Shown here one piece after another: positions 35,986 to 47,430 of a stretch of DNA of 64,000 nucleotides. This stretch comes from Nephrocerus scutellatus. Taxonomy: Eukaryota > Arthropoda > Insecta > Diptera > Pipunculidae. Where the stretch lies: positions 106,296,390 to 106,360,389 of the forward strand of contig OX352761.1 in NCBI GenBank assembly GCA_947095585.1, written 5' to 3'. The notes under the pieces are model-generated. The model searched no databases. It was not told the DNA's origin and saw nothing but the letters and a program-made list of their open reading frames with translations. The position numbers and the translations under genes were made by a program. Every line of letters begins with the position of its first letter. Within the stretch, counting starts at the first letter, position 1.

Positions 35986-36270
35986 AATAATAATAATATT
36001 CGGCGCAACAGAACATTGCGGTCCAAGGCCTAACTACTCGTGACCATTTGTGCTGCGCATGTTAATTTTTGGACACAAATGGAAGGGACCTACAATTTAA
36101 GGCCGGATCCGAACGGCGAATTGAGAAGCTTTCCGTGACAAGGTATTACTCTCGGAACGTTTGTCACCCATTCGCGAGAGGTGGGACACCGTGAAAAATA
36201 CTTTTTGGTGCTGCTGGGATTCGAACCTGAACCTCCTGCTCAGTAGCTTTCACTGAGCCACGGCGCCCAC
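35986..36270 (-). repeat. SINE, near full length (reference copy in this window)
   Basis: A 285-bp element on the minus strand. Its 5' end has a tRNA-like head with an A box (TGGCTCAGTGA, 36,260-36,250) and a perfect B box (GGTTCGAATCC, 36,227-36,217), the two internal RNA polymerase III promoter elements. A body of about 200 bp follows, with CCACCTCTCGCGAATGGGTG and GGATCCGGCC, and the element ends in TTGCGCCGAATATT and an (ATT)n tail. It has no coding capacity and must borrow LINE machinery. Other copies are listed separately. Confidence 0.85.
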
Positions 36271-36274
36271 TATG

Positions 36275-37975
36275 AATATTACCCGTGTTAAAACACAAAA
36301 ATTAGGCCCTTCATTTGAAAAACCTATTATTATATCAGCTACAGAATTTGGTTAAATATTGAAAGCAAGAAAATTCTTATTAATGAGTTGTGTGACGTTA
36401 GCTACCTTGGACTTAGTGATTCATTTTAAATTCTGTGCTCATCTTCTTATTAATTGGATGTGATGTGACGAAGGAAGCAAATTATCATCTATTTCCAACT
36501 AAAGGCGATATTTTATCTTGATTTAACGACCGTTGTTCAGTCTAAACCGTATAAAAAATGCATGTCGTGAATTCGTCATCTTATATCATCCAGTTTAATC
36601 AGCACTTAGAAAAACTTATTTGTAGTAATATTCATAGCATGACTGAACTAAGGTGGAATCCCCTTATTGAATATCGTAACGCCTTATCTTTATAATAATG
36701 ATGGTGGTCAACCAGGTATACCTAATTTTATTCTCCTTTATAAAACGTTATCGCATTACATTGTGCGAGTATTTCCAGTTACCCATTTAAGATGAGCACT
36801 GCAATTCAAAACTCTTTTTATTCGTTTCGAATTATTTTTACAAAATTATACTTATCCGCAAAACAAGAACACCGTACAATGGTAACAATCAGTTTGTATT
36901 TTGTGCACTTTTAGTCTTCAACAACAACTGAGGCCATTCAAGGAAACATTTTGTAATGCAATTTTAGCCGCCCGTGGGGTACTTATCTGTACGTCTAAGC
37001 ATTACAGAGCCATTGCAGGACCTAATTTCCTTCTTACCTTAATCGGAAAACCAATCGAAACATGTTGAGTGCGTTGATTGTGTGCGAACTTTAAAAACAT
37101 TTTTCGAACTGCAAGTGTACACTGGAACTTTAGTATCTCTGATTTATAAGTCAGACGAAGAACAGAGAGGAGGATAAGGTGTACGGTATGGTGCACCATA
37201 ACCCATCGTCATCCGGCCGACTGGCCCGACCGAATTCACGCGAAACCCATAATTTTGAACCAATGGGCAATTTAGCCCTTTAGCATGTTTTTAAACGAAA
37301 AAATAATACAAGACATTGTGAGTTGCGGCTGCAAGTACCTGAATGTATGTGAGTCTGAGTAGTTTTAAGGAAGTCTTCAAAAAAACCAAAAAAGACCATG
37401 AAGCCAAATGAGAAAGAGAGAAACCCCTAATGAAAGCAAAGGGACTATCATCATAGCAGCAACAGCAAATTCTTTCTTCATTCAGCGCCGTTGTTAGCGA
37501 CGACGAGCGACGGACAACTTTGCTATCACTTTACTTTGGTTTGTTCGTTCAGGATCCTCAATGAGTAGCCAAGCGAACGAGGATGTTGGCCAGGCACTGA
37601 ACTGCTTACGCTAATGTTGGTTGGTTGGTAGAGTTTTATTCTGGGCCAACGGCAAACATAAGTTGTATTGTATATTTGTATATCCATAAACTATAGGTAT
37701 AGAAAACCCGAAAATGCGACAAAAGAGTTTCCATTAAAACGCGCTCCTTTAAAGAACCGATTACAGTGGGACAACAGTATAAAATCTCCTGCCAATAAAA
37801 GTAGAATAAAGACAAAAAATCCTATAAGCCAAAAAATGTGTATACATATAAATATAAACAATGAATTTTACACTTTCGTTCATTTGTAAACTAAAAACAT
37901 ACATACGAATTACATACGAACCCGTTCAACGACTGACAGAACATCTTATGTGGAGAAAAGAAAAAAGAATCAGTT
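36275..37975. other. Unique-looking intronic or intergenic DNA, no gene recognised
   Basis: No TE motif. 37,190-37,640 is GC-richer and includes GGCCGACTGGCCCGACCG at about 37,216 and GCGACGACGAGCGACGGAC near 37,497. It may be conserved noncoding DNA. The open frames here lack domains. Confidence 0.35.
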
Positions 37976-37979
37976 AAGG

Positions 37980-39320
37980 AAGCAAACGGGATCACCTGAA
38001 ATTAGTTTGGGAAGTCAATAAAAGAACGAGCTAAAGAAAAGAATACCAAAGGCTTTTGGAACATAGTTAAATATCTGAAAGGGAAATACGGAAAACAAAA
38101 TAAGAACAATCAAAGATAGAGGCAAGCTGGTTGCAGAAATTAAGGAAGTGGCGGAAGTATTTTATGGAAACATTTAAAAAGGCGAAACCATAAACCATGA
38201 CACAAAAAACCTTAAAGGTATGAAAAGAAAATAGGATACCAACACACTGGAAGGAAAATCTGATAATAGCAATTCACAAGAAGGGTAGCAGCTACGATTG
38301 TTACAACTACAGACATATGAACTTATTATCTACAGTATATAAGTTATTTACCAAAATACTGAAAAAGCAGCTTAGGCGAGTATAGGAAGAAAACCTAGAG
38401 GAGAAGCAGGCGGAGTTTTGGCCGGGTCGACAAACGCAAGAAATCAACTATACATTATGAGCCATCATAGAAAAATGGATTGCTATGGGGAAAGACCTTT
38501 TTCTAGCTTCACTTAAAACTAGAACTGTCCCAGAGAGACAGATAAAAGGTATGAACCTTGTTAATGAAAATCTGATGAAGAAAGTAGAAGAAGAGGGGGA
38601 GAATTCAGAAGTATTCGCAAAACATAAAGGACTAATGCAAGGATACAGAAGACAGGAGAGGGCTAACCTCTAGTACTTATTTTATTTATGGATGAAACAA
38701 CAAAAGCATGTAAAAGGTAAACAGAAAAAACTTAAATTGGTAACTGGAAACTGCATCCCGCATTTACCTACAATACGTATTATATGCGGACGATATTGTT
38801 TCCAATATCGGCATAGACTACGACTACGACAAGCATTATAGAAGTTGTCCAATAATCTTAAAATAAATTAAAGCAAAGTTTTGTGGTTCTCTAAAGTGGA
38901 TATGTCGACAGAGAATTTGCATATAATATATAACTGCAGAGAATTAGAGAGAGTTAAATCCCATCCTTGGAACTATTGTTAGCTGTAATGGAAAATTAGA
39001 CAAAGAATTAATGAGCCGCCCCAAGAAAGCAATGCCAGCAAACACCATGGCAGGTAAACAAGAGATATGCACAAAAACAAAACTATAGCTCTACAACACG
39101 GGCTAGTACCTATAGAACAATACGGTACCGAGTGCATAGTTCTATTAGATAAACATCTGAGTAATTCCAGGCAACAAAACTGAGGTACGTATGAAGGGTC
39201 ACAGAAATAACGAGAAGAGATAGGCTCATAAATGATAAAATACGCTCACATATAGAGCAGAAAAAATCGATTTGAGAAGAAACAGTTTAATATGAAAGCT
39301 ACCTCTTCGTCATATTTTTA
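37980..39320 (+). mobile_element. LINE remnant with reverse transcriptase (YADD), RTE/L1-like
   Basis: Plus-strand blocks in order: RIPTHWKENLIIAIHKKGSS (about 38,225-38,290), YNYRHMNLLSTVYKLFTKIL (about 38,300-38,360), QAEFWPGRQTQEINYTL, IIEKWIAMGKDLFLASL, then the YADD box at 38,783-38,794 (LYADDIVS) and TKVLWFS-type sequence near 38,880. These are reverse transcriptase motifs 1 to 5 of a LINE. Stops interrupt it, and the segment between FDLASLK and YADD is garbled. It is distinct from the LINE tail at 31.5 kb as far as can be judged, although the two could belong to related clades. Confidence 0.75.
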
Positions 39321-40980
39321 AAATAAGAGACGTTTCCTATGTAAGGATCCCTCCATACCGTTAGTCGTCTCAATAATAGGGAAACGATTCCTCACGGTGG
39401 GCTCGGATCATTTTTTCGATTTTCTGAGATTTTCTCTCCTCGCCTTTACAGTTGACTTTGACAGTTTTTTTATTTCTGAACTAACCAATGTAAAAAATAT
39501 TGTCCCATTAAATGCAAAATTGCTAACTGAGGAAAAAGTCAATTATTCTACGCCCTTAATAGAGTAACACGCCAAATATCTCGTACTAAGTTTGGTGTGC
39601 GTCATATATCTGATGGTTATTCTAAGATTTTGTCTTAACTTCTACGTCCTGAAGTTGATTGTTAGTCTACTTTTAGTATAATGTCTTTCTCTTGACATTG
39701 ATGCTATGTCTATCTATGTCTATTCGCTATATTCGCGCCCTGACATTTTATTTAAGTCTGTTTTCTGTTTGTCCATTTGGTCATCACATCCAAAATGAAA
39801 CCTCTCCGGTATGAATAATGAATAATGTTTATCATACTTAGGATTCTAATGTAGAAGAGCAGTGACATCCGATAAATAGACTGTCGTAATAATTAGGTAA
39901 ATAATTTCGTAAGAAAATCACTACGACGCCCCTATTCAATTTTAACTAAAAATTAAATTTTTGCATTAATTCAAGAACGAAAAGAGACTTTGACTTGAAT
40001 TTTGACATACGAGTAGCCGGTACTTTAGTTTGCTATGTCAATTTTATTATTCGAAATAGAGGCATTACATTTTTGGAAATTAAGCTACTTATGCAGTTCT
40101 TTCTGCCTTACAAAACCTAAGGGATTCTCAAAATTTTGGTTGAATACACAAACTGCCCGATAAACAGATTTTTAAAAACTTAATTCAATGTGATTTAGCC
40201 TCAAAATAACTGCCTACTTCAAAAAAGATTTGTCAAAAACTTGATGTTAAAATATTTTTATTTTAAAACTCTATGGTTCATACTTGTTCATGTACTTGTT
40301 CATGTACAAAATGAAGGACTAAGAAATATTGGATTTTAAAAATAATTTTATAGTATAGTTTAGTTTAGTGAATAAATATTACAAAATTTTATATAATTTT
40401 TTATGCATCAGCTCCACTTTGTCAACTCTTAGACATCAAGGTTCACACAAACGACCTTATCTTTATGGCATGTAGCTCTATTTGTTTGTAGTGCATTTTA
40501 AATTGCATCAATCAGAGAGTCCTGTTTCGTCATTTTATCCCGTTTGCTGCCAGTTATTTTAGAATGATTATAATTAATAAAAAATCTAATATGCTAGTTA
40601 AAAGTTTTAATCCGTTTATTACTAGTAGATTGTATTAGTCGCTCCTACTGAAATTTAAAAATTGAGTAGCACTTATTTTAAAAGAGGTGACAAGCTAATT
40701 CTAAGTCACTGACTGGAATTAGTGATAGCAATCAAATAGGTTTACCAATGTTCAAACAACAAACGGTATTTGATGGGCGGTTTACCGAAGTATTTTTAGC
40801 TCAAGCTATTACAGAGTTACAATCAAAAGCGAATAATGACAAGAAAAAATGAAATGCAAGCGCTGACGGTTGTTATGTAAGCTCAAATCGCTTTTCCTCT
40901 CTATATCTCTATCCCTCTCCATTAGTTACAAAATTGGTCGCTACAGTAGGCAATTTTATTTAATATATAGCCTATATTCA
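39321..40980. other. No gene recognised
   Basis: AT-rich. A small direct repeat ACTTGTTCATGTAC occurs near 40,288-40,310. No coding or RNA feature. Confidence 0.35.
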
Positions 40981-40984
40981 CCAA

Positions 40985-41090
40985 GAAAGTCAATTCTAAA
41001 AATTGGTGACAGAATCGGTGTAGCAGCTTCAAAGATTACCTCCTACACACAAACAAACGTTAACTCTTTATAATAAAAGTATAAATCTCA
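40985..41090. repeat. Dispersed repeat shared with 31,217-31,430
   Basis: AGAATCGGTGTAGCAGCTTC then AAAGATTACCTCCTACACAC then GTTAACTCTTTATAATA parallels the copy near 31.3 kb. A pyrimidine-rich low-complexity stretch (CTCTATCTCTATC type) flanks it on both sides. Confidence 0.6.
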
Positions 41091-41313
41091 CCCTATATCT
41101 ATCACACTCACTCTATATCTACATCTCTCTTTCTCTATATAACTCTTTCTCTCGCTCTCTATCTGTGATTCCGAATAATTCATAGTATCGTCCTTATACT
41201 CTGTGTTGAATCATTTCAATCGTTGCTCTTATTAACTGTGTTTTAGAAGACTTTTTGACATTTTTCATTTTTAAAAAGAATTCCAATTTTATAACTTTCT
41301 TTGAGTGTCTTTT

Positions 41314-41518
41314 GGTGGGCTCAGTGGATATGTGCATGTACTTCTGAGCCCTTCTAATGTTCGAATCCCAGTAACACAAAAAAAAAAGCATTGTTCACGG
41401 TCCCACTTCTCGCGAATTTCTGACAAACGTCCGAGAGTAATAACTTGTCACGGAAAGCTTCTCAATTCGCCGTTCGTTGGACCGCAATAGTCTGTTGCAC
41501 CGAATATTATTATTATTT
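41314..41518 (+). repeat. SINE with internal deletion
   Basis: The head has an A-box-like GGGCTCAGTGGAT and a B box TGTTCGAATCC (41,358-41,368). The body runs to CAATTCGCCGTTCG and then jumps directly to TTGGACCGCAATAG and the CACCGAATATTATTATTATT tail. The segment between GGATCCGGCC and the GCTAGGCC word of the reference copy is missing, so this copy has lost about 85 bp. Confidence 0.8.
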
Positions 41519-42459
41519 GAGAGTCTTTTGCTCTACGTCCGCCACGCCCGTGCTCTAGAAAAGGCAGTAAATAGATATAAATAGACTCTAGAATACCTTA
41601 AAAGGTTCACTAAAATTGAGCTCTCGAGTTTTTTAACATTTAGACCCACTATGCGTGTAGGTCGTATCATGTTTTCTGTGTCTTCGTCTTCGAGCACGAA
41701 TTGATTGTATATCTTCGCTGCAAGTTCTGAAGCAATTGGAGCGAGCAGCCAACAAACAGGAACCGCCGGCAAACGATATACGGACGACTTTGGTTCGAGT
41801 AACCGCACAAGTGTACAGAAAGTATTGATACAATAACGAAACAACAACAAATCTTAATAGCATACAGCGTACAGAATTGCTATTAGGAGTAGTGCATGTG
41901 TAGTGATGTATGTGTATTTGTGCTGTATCGGCCCATTGTAGTATCTACGTTGGAATGTTGTTAGTTGTAAACTATTTATATGGATGTGCAAAGTTATGGT
42001 GACGGCCTCTTCCTTGTTCCCTTAACCCTATCTCTATCCTTTGTCAGATGAAACGAGCAGAAATCGAGTTTAAAAAGGTGGAAGGAATCGCACAGTTAGG
42101 TGCATTTATCGATTAATTTGCTTGGCCTGCCTCAGCGCGAATTGGCTTGGCGCTCGCTGAAATCAACATCGAAGGGCGGGAGGTATCAAAGTTGCAATCA
42201 ACAGGAGAACAGCCTTTCGGTGTATTTGTAAAAAGAATTTGTATTATTTTTAGTGCTTGTGTATAGGGGTTTTTGACCTGTTAGTATTTCCACTGGCCTG
42301 GCTGCTATACAATTACGTAATGGGACGTGTAGATCTGGTCGCGATACGATTAAAACGCTCGTCCCTCCCAAAATTATATTTATCTTATATATCTTCTATC
42401 TTTACGCAGATTCTAGATAACTCAATTATTATACCGTTGTTTGTATATTTTTATTTCAG
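41519..42459 (+). other. End of the intron upstream of the Scr coding exon
   Basis: Unique-looking DNA leading to the splice acceptor. 42,100-42,210 is GC-richer, with GCGCGAATTGGCTTGGCGCTC near 42,136, and could be a conserved element. It ends in a pyrimidine-rich tract, TTGTATATTTTTATTTCAG, with AG at 42,458-42,459. The antisense frames at 41,533-41,863 have no domain. Confidence 0.5.
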
Positions 42460-42460
42460 C
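42437..42460 (+). promoter_or_regulatory. Scr: Splice acceptor of Scr exon 2
   Basis: Polypyrimidine tract TTGTTTGTATATTTTTATTT followed by CAG, with AG at 42,458-42,459. It is the only good acceptor in the 100 bases before the ATG. Confidence 0.75.
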
Positions 42461-43520
42461 TGAATTTATGCTTTCGACACAAGGATAAAACGGAATTCAG
42501 AATTCGACGAAGGAATAAAAACTGCCACCAACATGGATCCCGACTGTTTTGCCATGTCCTCGTATCAATTTGTAAACTCGTTGGCGTCATGTTATCCGCA
42601 ACAAATCAATCCACAACAGAGTCATCAAACAAATCCTGCCGCTTCCAACACAGCGACCAGCAATGGTGGTCCTGGCTCAGGAGGCGGTGGCGGGGTAGCG
42701 GCTGGCGTTAGTGCGGTTGCGGGTGGTGGCCCCACTGGTGGCGGCGCTAATCAGACACCAGGCAATAATGATTACTTCCCAGCGACAGCCGCCTACACAC
42801 CGAATCTCTATCCGAACACACCACAGGCGCACTATGCTAATCAGGCGTACAGTTTGGGTGGCAGTTCGGGAGCGCAACCAAATCCGGCTGATATGGTTGA
42901 TTATACGCAACTGCAGCCGCAGCGACTGCTCCTGCAACAGCAACAGCAGCAGCAGCATAGCGCAGCGCAACAACATTCACATTCAGCGCAGCACAATTCT
43001 CAACAGCAACAGCAACATTCGCAACACCCGCAACAGCATCAGCAACAACAACAGCAACAACCACCAATCAGCTGTAAATATGCCAGCGCCACATCTGTTG
43101 CTCCAGCGGATCCAACAACGCCGACTGGTAACAATAACAACAACAACAGCAATAACAACAACAACAATCAATCGATAGCAAGTCCACAAGACTTGTCGAC
43201 ACGCGATATATCCCCGAAATTGTCTCCCAGCTCGGTGGTGGAGAGCGTCGCCCGATCACTGAACAAAGGCTCCATAGTTGTTGGTGGAATTGTGGGTGGT
43301 GTCGGTGGCGTTGGTGGTGTCGGCGGTGCTTCGAATATCAACAACAACAATCACAGTAGCAATCTCAATGTGAACGTTCCAATGCACAGTCCCAATGGAG
43401 GCGATTCGGACTCGGACAGCGATAGTGGCAATGAGGCTGGCAGTAGTCAAAACAGTGGCAACGGCAAAAAGAATCCACCGCAGATATATCCATGGATGAA
43501 GCGTGTACATTTGGGTACAA
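42460..43520 (+). other. Scr: Scr exon 2 (first coding exon)
   Basis: The exon is delimited by an acceptor AG at 42,458-42,459 and a donor GTAAGT at 43,521-43,526. Its first 73 bases are untranslated and contain one tiny upstream frame (ATG at 42,468, seven codons including the stop). The 1,061-bp length and content match the organisation of Drosophila Scr, in which this exon carries everything up to just past the hexapeptide. Confidence 0.85.
42533..43520 (+). CDS. Scr: Sex combs reduced (Scr), Hox transcription factor, N-terminal coding exon (partial gene)
   Basis: Scr is the Hox protein that sets labial and prothoracic identity in insects. It is a nuclear DNA-binding factor that works with Extradenticle and Homothorax. 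The 329 complete codons here begin with the Hox N-terminal motif MSSYQFVNSLASCYPQQ (residues 8-24), then a Gly-rich region (45-71), NDYFPATAAYTPNLYPNTPQ (79-98), the Scr-type DYTQLQPQRLLLQ (123-135), Gln/His-rich repeats (135-176), an Asn tract (200-212), and SPQDLSTRDISPKLSPSSVV (217-236). A Gly/Val repeat (249-265) and an Asp/Ser acidic patch (291-298) follow. The YPWM hexapeptide (319-322, at 43,487-43,498) contacts Extradenticle. The start sits in a good fly context (CCAACATGG). Codon 330 is split by the intron (phase 1). The apparent K331 and stop are intron read-through. The homeodomain lies on a later exon outside the window. Compared with Drosophila, as I recall that protein, the Gly/Val repeat replaces an Ala-rich stretch. 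Confidence 0.97.
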
Positions 43521-43526
43521 GTAAGT
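43518..43526 (+). promoter_or_regulatory. Scr: Splice donor of Scr exon 2
   Basis: CAA|GTAAGT, with GT at 43,521-43,522. It falls two residues after the conserved KRVHLG, as in other fly Scr genes, and leaves one base of codon 330 in this exon. Confidence 0.9.
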
Positions 43527-43529
43527 AGT

Positions 43530-44640
43530 GAATTATTTTTAAATCAATTTGCCTAAAAGTTTAAGTTAAAACGTTAGAATGTTTTTCATTTTCGTAATTG
43601 GAACAAACTGTTCAAAGTGCATTCATTCAAACAAGCTACAAAACAGCCCCGAATAGTGGGAGAATTTGTTAAAAAAAAATATCCATCCCTTCACCCCAAT
43701 AACTCGTCAACAGAATCAACATTTTCATTTTCAAGATCACTTTCAAGGTCTCAAGCGGTACCATTTCCAGTGTGGCAGCAAAGTGGAACATCATTATAAT
43801 TCCTTCGAAATTTAATTTATCAAAAAGGAAAATATTTTCCTCATTTCAAAATTTGTTGGTTTTGCGTTGCATCAGCTGTCAGCATTATTGAGATAGGTGG
43901 ATGGATAAATCGATCGATCCATCAGACTGCTCTAGAGTAGCCCCATGTTAAGTAGATCTGCAATGATCTGCGAGTTGCGATGAGATAAGCCCACTCTTCA
44001 TCCGCCACCTTGTCAAAACATGTAAACATCGACGTTTTTCTCTCACTTGCTGCTGGTGTAGGAGCTGACTTGAGTCGGCAGAGTTGTCTGGTGAAGAAGT
44101 GCGTTCTCTTGCGCTTCTGTATCGGCAAACAAGTGACGTGCAACGACAGCTATCGAGAAAACTAGTTTGTGTGTGAGACAGAGTGGAGCAACTACTATGT
44201 GGTGTTGTGTCTATTTTCAGTGCTGCTTTGCCCTGGGATATTCAGGCGCGAAGTCTATCGATTTGTCTTGTGTCGATGGATAAAATATCGTTGTTCGCGA
44301 ACGTCACAAATTGACTAAGCAACACCCATTGACAGACAAACTCGTGCGCGATCTTGGAAGCGATGGGATTTGATTTTCTTTTTGTATTTTATTTTTTCGT
44401 ATCGACAACAAGTGCTTTGAGTTTGATTTTCTTTCAATGACATATTTTTTTGAAATTAACCCTTTAGTGTACTTCAATATATGACCAGACCTTAAAATTT
44501 AGTCATATTTTCTTCATAGAATTATCTTCTTAAGTGAGAAATATAAAATTAGACGGCTTCCCAAACCAACGTATTTTTTAAGATTTAGTGATAGGTATAA
44601 ATTTGTGTATGGATGGTTACGATTTCAAAACCACTTTGGC
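43530..44640. other. Unique-looking proximal intron 2
   Basis: No TE motif. 43,900-44,370 is GC-richer with CGATCGATCCATC at about 43,911 and AACATCGACG near 44,024. Possible regulatory DNA. Open frames here lack domains. Confidence 0.4.
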
Positions 44641-44644
44641 GGCC

Positions 44645-45030
44645 GCCGTTGCTCTGGTGGTACGTGCGTTAGGCTTGTGATCATGAGGTTTGACAATTAT
44701 ATCATCTCTCTATAAGTTTAGATAAAATTGAAATTTAGCTCATGTTTCCAAAAGAGGAAAAGTAAATAAATCCTTTAATTCTGAGTCAGTGACAAGAGGC
44801 TCGCAATATCAAAGTAATAACGAAATAAAAATGGAACGATCCCTATGCTTATGAACGTTTTTGATTTTTTTTGACATGTACAGTGTCGTATCATACAACC
44901 TCCAACCTCAGAACCAACATTGATGATTGAAAATATCATGAAAAATTGGGTCTAATGCATTCACTCGTCCAGCCGTTTCCGTAGAGTATATTTGAATACT
45001 GGTCTATTCCATAATAAAAAACTAAACTCA
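44645..45030. repeat. Possible retroposon fragments
   Basis: Near 44,655-44,692 a TGGTACGTGCGTTAGGCTTG segment followed by ATCATGAGGTTTGA resembles a decayed tRNA-like SINE head. At about 44,958-45,015 the sequence ATTCACTCGTCCAGCCGTTT then ATATTTGAATA parallels 60,689-60,740 (ATTCACTTGTGCATCAGACG, then ATATTTGAATTA). Both are weak and diverged. Confidence 0.35.
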
Positions 45031-46790
45031 ATATTTTAAGCAAAATCTTTTTCATTTAAGAAACAAAATGTCTCTTAGTCAAAAACCCATTATAAACATA
45101 CTTTTGTTTTTGGCTAACTTTGACGGGAAATAAATAGAAACTGCTCGCATGCCAAAATTCTGTTTATTTTTCAGTCCAATGATAATCTTTAATACAATGT
45201 AAGAGAATTGCATAAATATTTATGCAAGTAATTGAATAATAAGGCATTGAAGCGAGTCAAGCATTTTACAAACAACACCTCCTGTGTTTTGTTGCATATT
45301 TCTTAAAATCCTCACCCTATACCGAATGCATTTAGTATAGCAGTGAGATGCGATTGAGCTCGCTTTTATATAATTCTATTTGTTCACTGTACTCGCGTGG
45401 GTATAATGAATCTGAACAACTAAACTATTAAAACATTTTAAAAATAATAAGGGCAAACGTTTAAATAGGATTCCATAGGACACGTTTCAATGCAGGGTGT
45501 AAAAAAACCACATTTATTCTACGACCACTAAACAAAAAACTCTTGACATGACTCTTCTATGCTGGCATAGAAATTTATTTCTGTTCTTGCTGTTGGTTAT
45601 GCTCCCGCTACATTTAGACGGTTGCACCGCCGCCTGTTCTACTGAAATTATGTATCACCGATGCATAGCAACTTTCCGCATAGTCTTGTGCTCATTTTAA
45701 TTAAATTCTGATTTTGTGCAAGTCTTCCCCGAGTGGTCATTCTCGCCATGCAATTAATATTACAAAGTACAGAGAACGTTGATTTATTCTCGATCAGTAG
45801 CCGGTGGAGCAGAAGCAGAAAACCTTATTTACTCATGAGCTACAGACAGATATCTGAAAAGTGAAAATGATTCACTTGTTGTTGTCGCTGAAACAGAAAA
45901 AAGCAAACATCATCAAGCAACAAGGAACGGGCGTTGTTCTTTAAAACGCTTTCATTATTTCGCCCATCATGCCGATCAATGCATGAAAGGATACACTGTC
46001 TTTACTTGATAGAAAATTTCCATTGCGATTGAAAGATCTCTCCGCTAAATTGATCGGCAATTTGCAAGAGTGTGGTATCTGGTGGATATGATGGAACAAG
46101 CGATGGACGCCTTTATGCCAATTTGAAGCGATTTTCAACCGACTGATTTACGAGTATAGATGATGATGAGGTGATTTCGTGCGTGATCTTTTCTGATCGC
46201 ATGATAGTGAAAATGATTATGATAACAGTATTTGATGGACACAGGTTTTTTCTCTAATCCTCCACTAGAATACTCGCAAATCCGTATTAACTGATGTTGC
46301 TTCCTCAAATAGGCGGTGATGTGATTGCCACTACGTGCAAATAGCACTACCGCCCATCGACAGCTAAAGATTAAATCTAGTTAATGACCATGAAGATTAG
46401 TTATGATTTAGTCTTTAGTGGGTAGAGTACTGGACACTCCTGCAAGGATATACGAAACGATGAATCGATTTGCAGCGTTAAAGAGTGTACGAACAAAACC
46501 CTTTCCTCGCAAAATAACTTGATTCATTTCGATCAATAAATTTAAGTAATGGCTATTTAAAGAGAAGGAAATGCTTAAATAGCTACTTGAAAAATTTGTT
46601 CGTACAAATATGTTTTACAATTGTACTTTAGACCGATTGAAGTGTTAAGAAAATGTAAAAAAAAAAGTTAAAATATAATTTCTTTCGCCAAGCTCTTGCA
46701 TATATACGCATATATCCGTGAAAAGAGCATATTCCGCGCACGGAGGAGTATAAGATTTGGCATAGCTAAAATTTAGATATAATTTAAATT
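45031..46790. other. Unique-looking intron, no gene recognised
   Basis: No TE signature. 45,690-46,330 is moderately GC-richer, with several TTGATCGGCAA/GATCGCATGAT-type words. Short antisense frames here have no domain. Confidence 0.4.
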
Positions 46791-46799
46791 TATAAATTT

Positions 46800-47090
46800 T
46801 ACTTTCTTTTACTAGTAGTAAAAGTAAGTATAGTAATCATGAAAATTTTCGAACTCGGGATTTTTGCAGATTTACCCATGACCGTATCTCCTGAGTCAGA
46901 AAAAGCAAAAAAAAAAAAAAATCTCTGTCTGTGTGTCTGTGGCTCTGTGTCCACTCTACAGCCCAGACGGCTGAATTTATTGAGACGAAAATTCATATTT
47001 AAGCTTTTTACATAAATTGGGAGGGCCCAGTTGATTTTGGCGGAAATCGGCCAAACGGAAGTGGTAGTCGTAGTAGTAAACTACTATGAG
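46800..47090. repeat. Probable degenerate dispersed repeat
   Basis: It has a 15-base A run (about 46,908-46,922), a (TCTG)n-like CTGTCTGTGTGTCTGTGGCTCTG stretch (shortened here as TCTGTGTGTCTGTGGCTCT), and a TGGCGGAAATCGGCCAAA segment. Such sequences are often TE noncoding ends, but no second copy was found in this window. Confidence 0.3.
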
Positions 47091-47430
47091 AAAAAAAATT
47101 TAAAAAAAATAAAAATAAAAATTTAATATACATTTACTGAAGATTCCGGTCCCGTTCGTAAAAGAAAGTCGTGTTGTGCGCACACCTCCATTTTTTTTCA
47201 GGGAATAAAGGCAAACATCACGCGCTAATGACGTATTTATACACGCTAGCACTTGACGTAATATACTAATATTTAATAAAATTATATGCAATAATTATAG
47301 ATGTTGACAAAAGAACCTCAATAACGTTCAAACTTAAAAATTTAATGAATTACGAATTTTCGAATTCGAATTTCGACTATAAACGGGCATGGCATTATAT
47401 TTTATATATATATTGTATATATAGATATAT

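Noticed and set aside
36217..36260. tRNA gene suggested by perfect B box and A box
   Set aside because: Part of a dispersed SINE head. No acceptor-stem pairing, and the SINE body follows.
41533..41863. 105- and 76-codon antisense frames just upstream of the Scr exon
   Set aside because: Overlapping frames in the intron with no recognisable motif.
42677..43510. Several open frames antisense to, or in other frames of, the Scr exon (up to 155 codons)
   Set aside because: They arise from CAG/CAA/AAC triplet repeats read in other frames and have no domain. The Scr frame is unambiguous.
43521..43528. Continuation of the Scr frame to a stop at 43,526-43,528
   Set aside because: It lies beyond a consensus donor GTAAGT at the conserved exon boundary. 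A Hox protein without a homeodomain would not be expected.
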